DNA of 5,719 nt from assembly GCA_031261905.1 (NCBI GenBank), contig JAISIS010000157.1, forward strand, positions 1 to 5,719, read 5' to 3'. The DNA comes from Burkholderiaceae bacterium (GTDB lineage: Bacteria > Pseudomonadota > Gammaproteobacteria > Burkholderiales > Burkholderiaceae_D). This document shows, piece by piece, positions 1 to 5,719 of the stretch (position 1 is the stretch's first letter; each line of letters opens with the position of its first letter). Both the position numbers and the translations under genes were made by a program. The notes below the pieces were generated by a model. The model saw only the letters and a program-made list of their open reading frames with translations. It was not told the DNA's origin and did not search any database.

Positions 1-182
1 TGCTGCAACTGGCGCAAGGGTCGGTCGTTGAACTGGATGGCCTTGCCGGTGAGCCGATGGATGTGCTGGTTAACGGCTGTCTGATTGCGCAGGGCGAGGT
101 GGTAGTTGTCAATGATAAATTCGGCATTCGTTTAACGGACGTGATTACGCCCGCAGAGCGAATCAGAAAGCTGAACCGCTGA
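1..182 (+). CDS. fliN: Flagellar motor switch protein FliN, 3' end (partial)
   Basis: This is the last 59 complete codons of FliN, in frame from base 3, ending in TGA at 180-182; the 5' end is outside the window. FliN sits in the cytoplasmic C-ring of the flagellar motor, where it takes part in direction switching and docks the export ATPase complex. The visible part is the C-terminal SpoA (surface-presentation-of-antigens) domain. It contains GSVVELDGLAGEPMDVLVNG, then an IAQGEVVVV strand, then FGIRLTDVI and the charged tail ERIRKLNR, which is the usual FliN ending. The A of its stop codon is also the A of the fliO start, so the two genes are probably translationally coupled. The following fliO-fliP-fliQ-fliR order confirms FliN rather than a FliM or type III secretion SctQ paralogue. 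Family call is firm; the rest of the gene cannot be judged. Confidence 0.93.
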   Translation, partial: LQLAQGSVVELDGLAGEPMDVLVNGCLIAQGEVVVVNDKFGIRLTDVITPAERIRKLNR

Positions 183-625
183 TGCGCGCTTTCTACAGGG
201 CTGTGTTTCTTTTCGCTGTTGCGCTTTCCACTGTGCATGCGGAAACGCAGTCAGCCGCCAGACCGGCGGCTTCGCCCGTTTCCACCGTGGGCTATCTCCT
301 GCAGGGCATTTTTGCGCTTCTGGTGGTATTGGGACTGATGTGGGGCGCCTGGTGGCTGATTCGCCGTACCGGCTTTAACCGGAAATTTTCCGGTGTAAAA
401 ATGAAAGTGGTTGGCGGTCTTTCCATCGGTAGCCGCGAGCGCGTGATGGTGGTCGAGATTGGTGATCACTGGCTGATTCTGGGCGTAACGCCCAACCAGA
501 TTAATACCCTGGCAACCATGCCAAAGCAGGAATTGCCTGAAGATGCCGCCGGTACGGATTCACCGCCTTTTGCGGCCTGGCTCAAAAAAACCATGGAACG
601 GCAAAAAAATGACGACAAGACATGA
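182..625 (+). CDS. fliO: Flagellar biosynthesis protein FliO
   Basis: FliO is a small bitopic membrane protein that helps FliP assemble and remain stable during construction of the flagellar export gate, and is not part of the final channel. The 147-residue product has a signal-peptide-like N-terminus (about 1-20, possible cleavage after VHA), a short Ala/Pro/Ser-rich stretch, one strong membrane segment at about 38-60 (ending GAWWLIRR), then a cytoplasmic domain. That domain carries the most recognisable FliO part, [20 protein letters not shown] at 76-95, followed by [13 protein letters not shown]. The tail from about 118 is acidic and then basic ([13 protein letters not shown]) and is probably disordered. 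It is longer than the E. coli protein of about 120 residues, mainly because of the N-terminal extension. The ATG overlaps the fliN stop by one base and I see no strong Shine-Dalgarno, so re-initiation from fliN is likely. FliO is poorly conserved, so the call leans partly on its place between fliN and fliP. Confidence 0.92.
   Translation: MRAFYRAVFLFAVALSTVHAETQSAARPAASPVSTVGYLLQGIFALLVVLGLMWGAWWLIRRTGFNRKFSGVKMKVVGGLSIGSRERVMVVEIGDHWLILGVTPNQINTLATMPKQELPEDAAGTDSPPFAAWLKKTMERQKNDDKT
595..601 (+). promoter_or_regulatory. Possible ribosome binding site for an upstream fliP start
   Basis: GGAACGG lies 7 bases before an ATG at 609-611 that is in frame with fliP and sits inside the last codons of fliO. 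It is the best Shine-Dalgarno-like sequence near the 5' end of fliP, while the family-length start at 681 has none. If used, it gives a 268-residue FliP with a 17-base overlap with fliO. A weaker GGA (630-632) stands 6 bases before an in-frame GTG at 639. Confidence 0.35.
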
Positions 626-680
626 CAACGGATCATATGTGTCTTTGCGCAATAGACGGACGTTTTTCCGGCCTTTCCTG

Positions 681-1415
681 ATGCTGTCGCGTTTTTTGCT
701 GCCGCTTGTTCTGACCGGCCTGCCGCTTTTTGCTGCGGCCCAGGGCTTGCCTGCCATTACTGCTGCCCCCGCGCCGGGCGGTGGTCAGACATATTCCCTT
801 TCCATCCAGACGCTGGTTTTTCTGACATCGCTGACCTTTATTCCGGCAGCCTTGTTGCTGATGACGAGCTTTACCCGGATCATCATTGTTTTTTCGCTGC
901 TCAGGCAGGCGATTGGCACGCAAGGCTCACCGCCTAATCAGGTGATGGTGGCGCTGGCGCTTTTCATGACGTTTTTTGTGATGTCGCCGGTATTCAACAA
1001 GATGTACGAAGAAGCGTACAAGCCGTTTTCCGAAAACCGCATCACGATGGCCGAAGCATATGAGAAAGGCAAGGCGCCGCTCAAGGCGTTTATGCTGAAG
1101 CAAACCCGCAAGTCGGATATCGAGATGTTCCTCAAGATGGCGGATATCCCGAAAGTGGAAGATCCGAACGATTTGCCGATGCAGGTGCTGGTGCCGTCGT
1201 TTGCGACAAGCGAACTGAAAACGGCCTTCCAGATCGGATTTGCCATTTTTTTGCCTTTTCTGATTATTGACATGGTGGTGGCGAGCGTTTTAATGTCTAT
1301 GGGGATGATGATGGTGTCCCCGGCCATTGTTTCGCTGCCGTTCAAGCTGATGCTGTTTGTGCTGGAGGATGGGTGGCATTTGATTATTGGTTCGCTGGCA
1401 CAAAGTTTCTATTAA
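681..1415 (+). CDS. fliP: Flagellar export gate protein FliP
   Basis: FliP is the main subunit of the FliP-FliQ-FliR export gate, through which rod, hook and filament proteins leave the cell. From the ATG at 681 the protein has 244 residues, close to E. coli FliP (about 245). It begins with a cleavable signal peptide (hydrophobic to FAAA, mature protein from about Q21). Family marks are [20 protein letters not shown] (51-70) with [17 protein letters not shown] after it, the signature [16 protein letters not shown] (172-187), then [19 protein letters not shown]. The methionine cluster M209-M210-M211, which forms the gate gasket in Salmonella FliP, falls at the same numbers here, which supports this start. 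In-frame alternatives at 609 (ATG with the better ribosome site), 639 (GTG) and 645 (TTG) would add an arginine-rich leader. The TAA stop is 10 bases before fliQ. Identity is certain; the start is not. Confidence 0.95.
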   Translation: MLSRFLLPLVLTGLPLFAAAQGLPAITAAPAPGGGQTYSLSIQTLVFLTSLTFIPAALLLMTSFTRIIIVFSLLRQAIGTQGSPPNQVMVALALFMTFFVMSPVFNKMYEEAYKPFSENRITMAEAYEKGKAPLKAFMLKQTRKSDIEMFLKMADIPKVEDPNDLPMQVLVPSFATSELKTAFQIGFAIFLPFLIIDMVVASVLMSMGMMMVSPAIVSLPFKLMLFVLEDGWHLIIGSLAQSFY

Positions 1416-1425
1416 CGAGGCGCGT

Positions 1426-1695
1426 ATGACACCGGAAAGTGTAATGACCCTGGGACGCCAGGGAGTAGAAGTGACGCTGATGCTGGCTGCCCCGCTTTTA
1501 CTGGCTGCGCTGGCTATCGGCCTGATTGTGAGTATTTTCCAGGCAGCCACGCAGATCAACGAAATGACGCTTTCGTTCATTCCGAAAATGGTTGGTATTT
1601 TTGTCATGCTGGTTGTGGCGGGGCCGTGGATGATTACGCTCATGACCGACTTTATGCATCATGTTTTTACCAGCATTCCTGCCATGGCAAGCTGA
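1426..1695 (+). CDS. fliQ: Flagellar export gate protein FliQ
   Basis: FliQ is a two-helix hairpin membrane protein, several copies of which pack around the FliP-FliR core of the flagellar export gate. The product has 89 residues, the same as E. coli FliQ. It starts MTPESVMTLGRQGVEVTLML, has membrane segments at about 15-38 and 53-76, and between them the conserved loop QAATQINEMTLSFIPKM (39-55). The segment VGIFVMLVVAGPWMITLMTD is typical of the second helix. The start is fixed by ACGAGG at 1415-1420, 5 bases upstream; a longer frame back to 1387 would run into the fliP C-terminus and has no family support. The gene follows fliP by 10 bases and is surely co-transcribed with it. The neighbours rule out the virulence homologue SctS. 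Confidence 0.96.
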   Translation: MTPESVMTLGRQGVEVTLMLAAPLLLAALAIGLIVSIFQAATQINEMTLSFIPKMVGIFVMLVVAGPWMITLMTDFMHHVFTSIPAMAS

Positions 1696-1741
1696 CTGAC
1701 AGCCGGATGAGCAGCCGCCAGACGGAAAAGGATGCCGTGCC

Positions 1742-2533
1742 GTGCTAACCTTTAACAGCAATGAACTGCTCATCTGGGTATCTTCCTTTATCTGGCCGCT
1801 GACCCGCGTTCTCGGGTTGATTGCCACCGCGCCGCTTTTCAGTTCTTCCGGTATCCCGATGCGTTTCAGGATACTGATCGGCGTATTTATCGCACTGCTC
1901 ATTTCGCCTTCGGTTCCGGTTGAACTGGCGGTGGATCCGATGTCCTATACCGGCTTTCTGATTCTGGTTCAGCAATTTCTGATCGGTACGGCAATGGGCC
2001 TGGCGATGCGCTTTGCGTTTTCGGCAATGGAAATGGCGGGGACGGCAGTGGGGATGACCATGGGACTTGGTTTTGCCACATTCTACGACCCGGAGACACA
2101 GGGCCAGTCTTCAGCTATCAGCCAGTATTTTGCGCTGCTGGTGCTGACCATTTATATCGCCGCCAACTTTCATCTGCTGATGCTTTCTATTGTGGCGGAT
2201 AGTTTTACTGCGCTGCCGATTGCCGCTGCGCCTATGGGAAAGGATGGCTTCTTTCTGATTGTCAAATGGGGCGGCATGATTTTTTCCTATGGCCTGCAAC
2301 TGGCGTTGCCGATTCTGGCGGCGCTGCTGATTGCCAACATTTCACTTGGCATCCTGACGCGCGCTGCTCCGCAACTGAATCTTTTCGGCATCGGTTTTCC
2401 CGTGACCATCGCGGCGGGCTTTATCATGATCGCGCTGATGCTGACTTATATGGAAGCGCCTCTTGAGAACGTGTTCAGAGAGGTATTTGGCCTTATCCGG
2501 CAACTGGGTTCGGGCGCGCTCTTTCCCCACTAG
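1742..2533 (+). CDS. fliR: Flagellar export gate protein FliR
   Basis: FliR is the single-copy subunit that completes the helical FliP-FliQ-FliR export gate. The product has 263 residues (E. coli about 261) and is almost entirely hydrophobic helices. Recognisable parts are the N-terminal ELLIWVSSFIWPLTRVLGLI, the loop MGLGFATFYDPETQGQSS (107-124) that corresponds to the FliR plug, and LTRAAPQLNLFGIGFPVTI (205-223), the best conserved motif of the family. The start is GTG at 1742, chosen because AAGGA (1728-1732) lies 9 bases upstream and because the protein then begins like its relatives; nearby GTG (1737) and ATG (1732) codons are in other frames. A 46-base gap separates it from fliQ, the loosest certain junction in the operon. 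It is the last flagellar gene in the window, as flhB does not follow. Confidence 0.96.
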   Translation: MLTFNSNELLIWVSSFIWPLTRVLGLIATAPLFSSSGIPMRFRILIGVFIALLISPSVPVELAVDPMSYTGFLILVQQFLIGTAMGLAMRFAFSAMEMAGTAVGMTMGLGFATFYDPETQGQSSAISQYFALLVLTIYIAANFHLLMLSIVADSFTALPIAAAPMGKDGFFLIVKWGGMIFSYGLQLALPILAALLIANISLGILTRAAPQLNLFGIGFPVTIAAGFIMIALMLTYMEAPLENVFREVFGLIRQLGSGALFPH

Positions 2534-2540
2534 ACCATGC

Positions 2541-2567
2541 GGGACATACCCCCTTTTTTAATTTTTT
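2541..2567 (+). terminator. Weak candidate terminator after fliR
   Basis: Eight bases past the fliR stop, GGG (2541-2543) can pair with CCC (2549-2551) across a 5-base loop, followed by two more C and then two runs of six T separated by AA. The T-runs look like a terminator tail, but the stem is only three pairs, so termination here would be inefficient. A stronger hairpin plus T-run lies further down at 2647-2670. Confidence 0.25.
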
Positions 2568-2568
2568 A

Positions 2569-2577
2569 TGCGATAAT
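2569..2577 (+). promoter_or_regulatory. Candidate extended -10 promoter for the MliC-like gene
   Basis: TGCGATAAT matches the extended -10 form TGnTATAAT except for G in place of the first T of the hexamer. It lies directly downstream of a T-rich tract and has no good -35 at 17 bases, as can be tolerated in extended -10 promoters. Transcription would start near 2584 and leave a leader of about 100 bases before the ATG at 2688. The call rests on motif only. Confidence 0.4.
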
Positions 2578-2631
2578 GCACGAGCAGTTTCCACTGACAT
2601 GAACAACGCCTTGCCGGAAAGTAAGCGTCTT

Positions 2632-2670
2632 ATGGGAACAGCCCATGCGCCAGGGTCAGGCGCGATTTTT
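2632..2670 (+). promoter_or_regulatory. Two abutting hairpins with a T-run (terminator or attenuator)
   Basis: Hairpin 1 pairs ATGGG (2632-2636) with CCCAT (2642-2646) across AACAG. Hairpin 2 starts at the very next base and pairs GCGCC (2647-2651) with GGCGC (2659-2663) across AGGGTCA. It is followed by GATTTTT (2664-2670). A GC stem followed by five T is the form of a short intrinsic terminator. It could end leaky fliR transcription, or act as an attenuator in the leader of the next gene, whose Shine-Dalgarno begins only 7 bases later. The stems are short (5 bp each), so the effect may be partial. Confidence 0.4.
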
Positions 2671-2687
2671 AAGTATGAGGCTTCTAC

Positions 2688-3161
2688 ATGCAAAAATTTC
2701 TGACTGCTTCCCTCGTCGCAGCAGGGATGATTTTCGCTCTGCCTTTCTCCGCCGCCCAGGCAAAAGACCGTGCTGTACCTGTCAAGAAAGAGCACGCCAG
2801 ATACGTCAGCAAGAGCAAGGCGGCGCCGGCACGGTCCAGTGTTGAGCAATCAGCAGGTGACCAGATCGCCACGGCAGGACATGTGAGTTCACTTTACCAA
2901 TGCGATCTGGGCGACAAGCTCACGATATACCGGAACGCGGCGGACAGCAGCTACGTAAATCTTCGTTGGCGTAACAAGTTGTACCATTTGTCCCGCCAGA
3001 AAACCACCACCGGTGCAGAACGCTATGAAAACAGGGATGATGGCCTGGTGTTGATCAGCATTCCCACGAAAAGTATGCTGTTTGATTCCAAAAAGGGCCG
3101 CCAGCTTGCCAATGAATGCCGCAATCACGAGCAGACAAGGCGCATGGCCTCCCGCAAGTAA
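2688..3161 (+). CDS. Secreted protein with MliC-like (lysozyme inhibitor) domain
   Basis: The 157-residue product has a clear Sec signal peptide (MQKFLTASLVAAGMIFALPF, likely cleavage after AQA at residue 25). There is no lipobox cysteine, so it should be soluble in the periplasm or secreted. Residues 26-65 are basic and low in complexity (Lys, Ala, Ser). The compact domain at about 68-146 has YQCDLGDKLTIYRN, VNLRWRNKLYHLSR, TTTGAERYENRDDGLVLIS, then a Lys-rich turn and LANEC. This order (Y-x-C, V-x-L, Y-x-L, TGxxRY, final Cys) resembles MliC/PliC, the beta-barrel inhibitors of C-type lysozyme, with C72 and C144 placed for the family disulphide. It lacks the lipid anchor of classic MliC, and Thr stands where the SGxxRY serine is usual, so inhibitor activity is inferred. 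GAGG (2677-2680), 7 bases upstream, fixes the start. It is probably transcribed separately from both neighbours. Confidence 0.8.
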   Translation: MQKFLTASLVAAGMIFALPFSAAQAKDRAVPVKKEHARYVSKSKAAPARSSVEQSAGDQIATAGHVSSLYQCDLGDKLTIYRNAADSSYVNLRWRNKLYHLSRQKTTTGAERYENRDDGLVLISIPTKSMLFDSKKGRQLANECRNHEQTRRMASRK

Positions 3162-3173
3162 CCGTTGCGCCCG

Positions 3174-3201
3174 GGTGGGCGCTATAATACCCACCTTTAT
3201 T
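3174..3201 (+). terminator. Inverted repeat with T-rich tail, possible terminator
   Basis: GGTGGG (3174-3179) pairs with CCCACC (3190-3195) across a 10-base loop, extendable by a G-T wobble (3173/3196), and is followed by TTTATT (3196-3201). It begins 12 bases after the stop of the MliC-like gene and could terminate it weakly. The loop contains TATAAT, so the same DNA may instead be an operator around the acnA promoter. Which role applies cannot be decided from sequence. Confidence 0.35.
3183..3188 (+). promoter_or_regulatory. Candidate -10 element of the acnA promoter
   Basis: TATAAT is a perfect sigma-70 -10 hexamer placed 57 bases before the acnA ATG, giving an expected transcript start near 3195. 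No convincing -35 is present at 16-18 bases (the region reads around TAACCGT) and the TG of an extended -10 is also missing, so an activator or other upstream contacts may be needed. It overlaps the loop of the inverted repeat 3174-3195. Confidence 0.55.
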
Positions 3202-3206
3202 AATCT

Positions 3207-3230
3207 GAATGGCTCTTTCAAGAGCCATTC
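3207..3230 (+). promoter_or_regulatory. Perfect 10-bp hairpin in the acnA leader
   Basis: GAATGGCTCT (3207-3216) and AGAGCCATTC (3221-3230) are exact reverse complements around the loop TTCA. The stem ends 6 bases before the GGAG ribosome site (3237-3240). With no T-run after it on either strand it is not a normal terminator. Its place in the presumed 50-base leader suggests a role in translation or stability of acnA mRNA. It does not have the CAGUGN loop or bulged C of an animal iron-responsive element. Confidence 0.5.
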
Positions 3231-3245
3231 GTGTTTGGAGAACGC

Positions 3246-5719
3246 ATGTCCAGCATGATCGAAAACACGTTGAAGGATTTCCCGGCAGGCCAGTCAGGCA
3301 AAGGTCGTTATTATTCATTGCCTGCGCTTGGTCAGGCGCTGAATCTTGATTTATCCCGCCTTCCCGTATCTATCCGCATTGTGCTGGAGTCGGTGCTTCG
3401 TCATTGTGACGGTAACAAAATTACCGAAGCCCATGTCCGGGAGCTTGCCGGATGGAGCGCCAATGCCGAAAGAACGAAAGAGATTCCTTTTGTGGTGGCG
3501 CGCGTACTTTTGCAGGATTTTACGGGCATTCCGCTGCTGGTGGATCTGGCCGCCATGCGGGATGTCGCCGTTCGCATGAACAAGGATCCGAAAAAGATTG
3601 AGCCGCTGGTGCCGGTGGACCTGGTGGTTGACCATTCCGTGCAGATTGATTATTTCGGCAGGCCGGACGCGCTGGACCTGAATATGAAGCTGGAGTTCAG
3701 CCGCAACCGCGAGCGCTACCAGTTCATGAAGTGGGGGATGCAGGCTTTTGATACCTTTGGTGTGGTGCCGCCGGGCTTTGGCATTGTGCATCAGGTGAAT
3801 ATGGAGTATCTGGCGCGTGGCGTGCATCATCGGAATGACCCGCAAAAGGGCGAGATCTTTTATCCGGATACCCTGGTCGGGACGGATTCGCATACGACCA
3901 TGATCAACGGCGTTGGTTCCGTGGGCTGGGGCGTTGGCGGCATTGAAGCCGAGGCCGCCATGCTGGGGCAACCCGTGTACTTCCTGACGCCGGATGTTAT
4001 CGGCATGAACCTGACAGGGCAACTGCGTGAAGGCTGCACTGCAACCGACCTGGTACTGACGGTAACGGAAATCCTCCGCCGTGAGCGGGTGGTTGGCAAG
4101 TTTGTGGAGTTTTTCGGCGAAGGCGCGGCTTCGCTTTCCGCGACGGACAGGGCCACCATTGCCAATATGGCGCCCGAATATGGCGCAACCATCGGCTTTT
4201 TCCCTGTGGACGAGGCGACCATAGATTATTTCCGCCAGACCGGGCGCACAGAAGAAGAGGTGACGGCGCTGGAAGCCTATTACCGCGCACAGGAAATGTT
4301 TGGTATGCCAAAAGCTGGCCAGATTGATTACACCCGCGAGATCACACTGGATCTCGGTACGGTGATGCCTTCGCTTTCCGGCCCGAAACGTCCGCAGGAC
4401 CGCATGGACCTCGGCAACCTGAAAAGCCGCTTTACCTCGCTCTTTTCCACGCCTGTCAAACAGGATGGCTTTGGCAAGAAGGCTGATGATCTGACTGCCG
4501 TTTATCAGACGGCGGATGGAAATGAGTTGCGTAACGGCGATGTGCTGATTGCCGCCATTACCTCCTGCACCAACACCAGCAATCCGGCAGTGCTGCTGGC
4601 TGCCGGGCTGGTGGCGAAAAAGGCGGTTGAGGCTGGCCTGAAAGCAGCGCCTGCCTTAAAAACCTCACTTGCGCCTGGATCGCGTATCGTGACGGAATAC
4701 CTGGGTAAGGCAGGCTTGCTGCCGTACCTCGAACAACTGGGTTTCGGGGTGGCTGCCTACGGTTGCACCACCTGCATTGGCAATTCGGGCGATCTCACGC
4801 CCGCCATGAACGAAGCGATTGTTCAGCATGATGTAGTAGCCGCTGCCGTACTTTCGGGCAACCGCAATTTTGAAGCTCGCATCCATCCGAACATCCGCGC
4901 CAATTTCCTGGCCTCTCCGCCGCTGGTGGTGGCTTACGCCATTGCGGGCAACGTTACAAAAGACCTGATGACCGAGCCGCTGGGCAAGGGCGCAAACGGC
5001 AAAGATGTTTACCTCAGGGATATATGGCCGAAGCCGGAAGAAATCGTGCAGCTGATGCCTTTTGCGCTGGATGCGGATGCCTACCGCAAGAATTATATCG
5101 CCATCAGAGAAGCGCCGGGCAAATTGTGGGAGAACATCGGCGGCTTCGCCACGGGTGATGTATACAACTGGCCTGAATCCACCTACATTGCCCATCCTCC
5201 GTACTTTGACAATTTCACGCAGGAGCCAAAAACCGCTTCAGCCAATGTGACCGGGGCAAGGGCGCTTGCCATCTTTGGCGACATGATCACCACTGACCAT
5301 ATTTCGCCAGCAGGCTCCATCCAGGAAAAAAGCCCAGCCGGGCAATGGCTGCTTGAGCACGGCGTAAAGCGCCCTGACTTCAACTCTTTCGGCGCGCGCC
5401 GTGGCAACCATGAAGTAATGATGCGCGGCACCTTCGGCAACGTCCGCATTCGTAACCTGATGATGCCCGCAGATGCGGAAGGCAAACGGCGCGAAGGCGG
5501 CTTTACCGTGCACTGGCCGGAAGGCAAAGAAATGCCGATTTTTGACGCGGCCATGCGCTACCGCGAAGAAAAGACGCCTGTCATCATATTTGGTGGCGAA
5601 GAATACGGTGCAGGCTCATCGCGCGACTGGGCGGCCAAAGGCTCGCAGCTTCTTGGCGTAAAAGCCGTAATCGTGCGGTCCTTTGAGCGCATCCACCGCT
5701 CCAACCTCGTTGGCATGAG
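3246..5719 (+). CDS. acnA: Aconitate hydratase A (3' end beyond the window)
   Basis: This cytoplasmic [4Fe-4S] enzyme interconverts citrate and isocitrate through cis-aconitate in the TCA cycle. The frame is open for 824 codons to the edge; AcnA is usually about 890-905 residues, so roughly 70-80 are missing. The start [12 protein letters not shown] follows GGAG (3237-3240) by 5 bases. Family marks in order are [11 protein letters not shown] near the N-terminus, [31 protein letters not shown] with H216, [10 protein letters not shown] with cluster ligand C441, and [11 protein letters not shown] with ligands C507 and C510. The ligand spacing (66 and 3) equals that of E. coli AcnA. The swivel domain begins near [15 protein letters not shown] (677-691) and carries the active-site [12 protein letters not shown] around S791/S792. 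No frameshift or missing key residue is seen. The long N-terminal region and domain order fit AcnA/IRP1 type rather than AcnB. It appears to have its own promoter. Confidence 0.97.
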   Translation, partial: MSSMIENTLKDFPAGQSGKGRYYSLPALGQALNLDLSRLPVSIRIVLESVLRHCDGNKITEAHVRELAGWSANAERTKEIPFVVARVLLQDFTGIPLLVDLAAMRDVAVRMNKDPKKIEPLVPVDLVVDHSVQIDYFGRPDALDLNMKLEFSRNRERYQFMKWGMQAFDTFGVVPPGFGIVHQVNMEYLARGVHHRNDPQKGEIFYPDTLVGTDSHTTMINGVGSVGWGVGGIEAEAAMLGQPVYFLTPDVIGMNLTGQLREGCTATDLVLTVTEILRRERVVGKFVEFFGEGAASLSATDRATIANMAPEYGATIGFFPVDEATIDYFRQTGRTEEEVTALEAYYRAQEMFGMPKAGQIDYTREITLDLGTVMPSLSGPKRPQDRMDLGNLKSRFTSLFSTPVKQDGFGKKADDLTAVYQTADGNELRNGDVLIAAITSCTNTSNPAVLLAAGLVAKKAVEAGLKAAPALKTSLAPGSRIVTEYLGKAGLLPYLEQLGFGVAAYGCTTCIGNSGDLTPAMNEAIVQHDVVAAAVLSGNRNFEARIHPNIRANFLASPPLVVAYAIAGNVTKDLMTEPLGKGANGKDVYLRDIWPKPEEIVQLMPFALDADAYRKNYIAIREAPGKLWENIGGFATGDVYNWPESTYIAHPPYFDNFTQEPKTASANVTGARALAIFGDMITTDHISPAGSIQEKSPAGQWLLEHGVKRPDFNSFGARRGNHEVMMRGTFGNVRIRNLMMPADAEGKRREGGFTVHWPEGKEMPIFDAAMRYREEKTPVIIFGGEEYGAGSSRDWAAKGSQLLGVKAVIVRSFERIHRSNLVGM

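Noticed and set aside
543..680. fliP starting at the first in-frame ATG (543)
   Set aside because: It would overlap fliO by 83 bases, add 46 residues not expected in the family, and read the fliO sequence in another frame before reaching the signal peptide.
1691..1703. GCTG-ACTGA-CAGC inverted repeat over the fliQ stop codon
   Set aside because: Four base pairs with a 5-base loop and no T-run is within chance expectation and too weak to be called a terminator inside an operon.
2554..2577. Flagellar sigma-28 promoter (TAAA-N15-GCCGATAA type)
   Set aside because: CGATAA is present at 2571-2576, but the bases where TAAAGTTT should be (about 2550-2557) read CCCC followed by T, so the -35 half is absent.
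3165..3188. TTGCGC at 3165-3170 as -35 partner of TATAAT
   Set aside because: The spacer is only 12 bases, too short for a sigma-70 promoter.
3207..3230. Leader hairpin as a canonical iron-responsive element
   Set aside because: The loop is TTCA instead of CAGTGN and the stem has no bulged C, so it is not an animal-type IRE; only a different, unproven kind of RNA control is possible.
3351..4022. Long open frame of 223 codons on the minus strand
   Set aside because: It lies wholly opposite acnA, its translation is His/Arg-rich with no recognisable domain, and the + strand frame is a certain aconitase. It is a codon-bias shadow; the same holds for the minus-strand frames at 938-1345 and 4665-5195.

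Overview
The window holds the 3' half of a flagellar type III export operon, then a small secreted-protein gene, then most of an aconitase gene. All genes are on the + strand. The protein sequences look like a flagellated betaproteobacterium. I would guess Burkholderiales and possibly Oxalobacteraceae, from the look of FliP, the secreted protein and AcnA. That placement rests on remembered resemblance, not on a search. GC is moderate and codon use looks even along the window, with no sign of mobile DNA, tRNA, rRNA or CRISPR.

Positions 1-2533 are fliN (3' end only), fliO, fliP, fliQ and fliR in the canonical order. FliN is a C-ring protein of the motor switch. FliP, FliQ and FliR form the membrane core of the flagellar export gate, and FliO helps assemble FliP. 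The genes are tightly packed: fliN and fliO share one base, the fliP start is close to or overlaps the end of fliO, and fliQ starts 10 bases after fliP. The 46-base gap before fliR, which starts with GTG, is the loosest certain junction. flhB does not follow fliR.

Positions 2534-2687 are a 154-base spacer. It contains T-runs behind a very weak hairpin, an extended -10-like promoter (TGCGATAAT), and two abutting small hairpins ending in a T-run just before the next Shine-Dalgarno. Positions 2688-3161 encode a 157-residue exported protein with a C-terminal domain resembling the MliC family of C-type lysozyme inhibitors.

Positions 3162-3245 are a short but structured spacer. A perfect TATAAT lies in the loop of a GC-rich inverted repeat, followed by a perfect 10-bp hairpin in the presumed mRNA leader and a GGAG ribosome site. 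acnA starts at 3246 and runs open to the window edge. It is intact as far as seen, with 824 complete codons and all three iron-sulfur cysteines.

I see no previously undescribed multi-gene system. The items most worth a second look are the structured leaders of acnA and of the MliC-like gene, and the unresolved fliP start.
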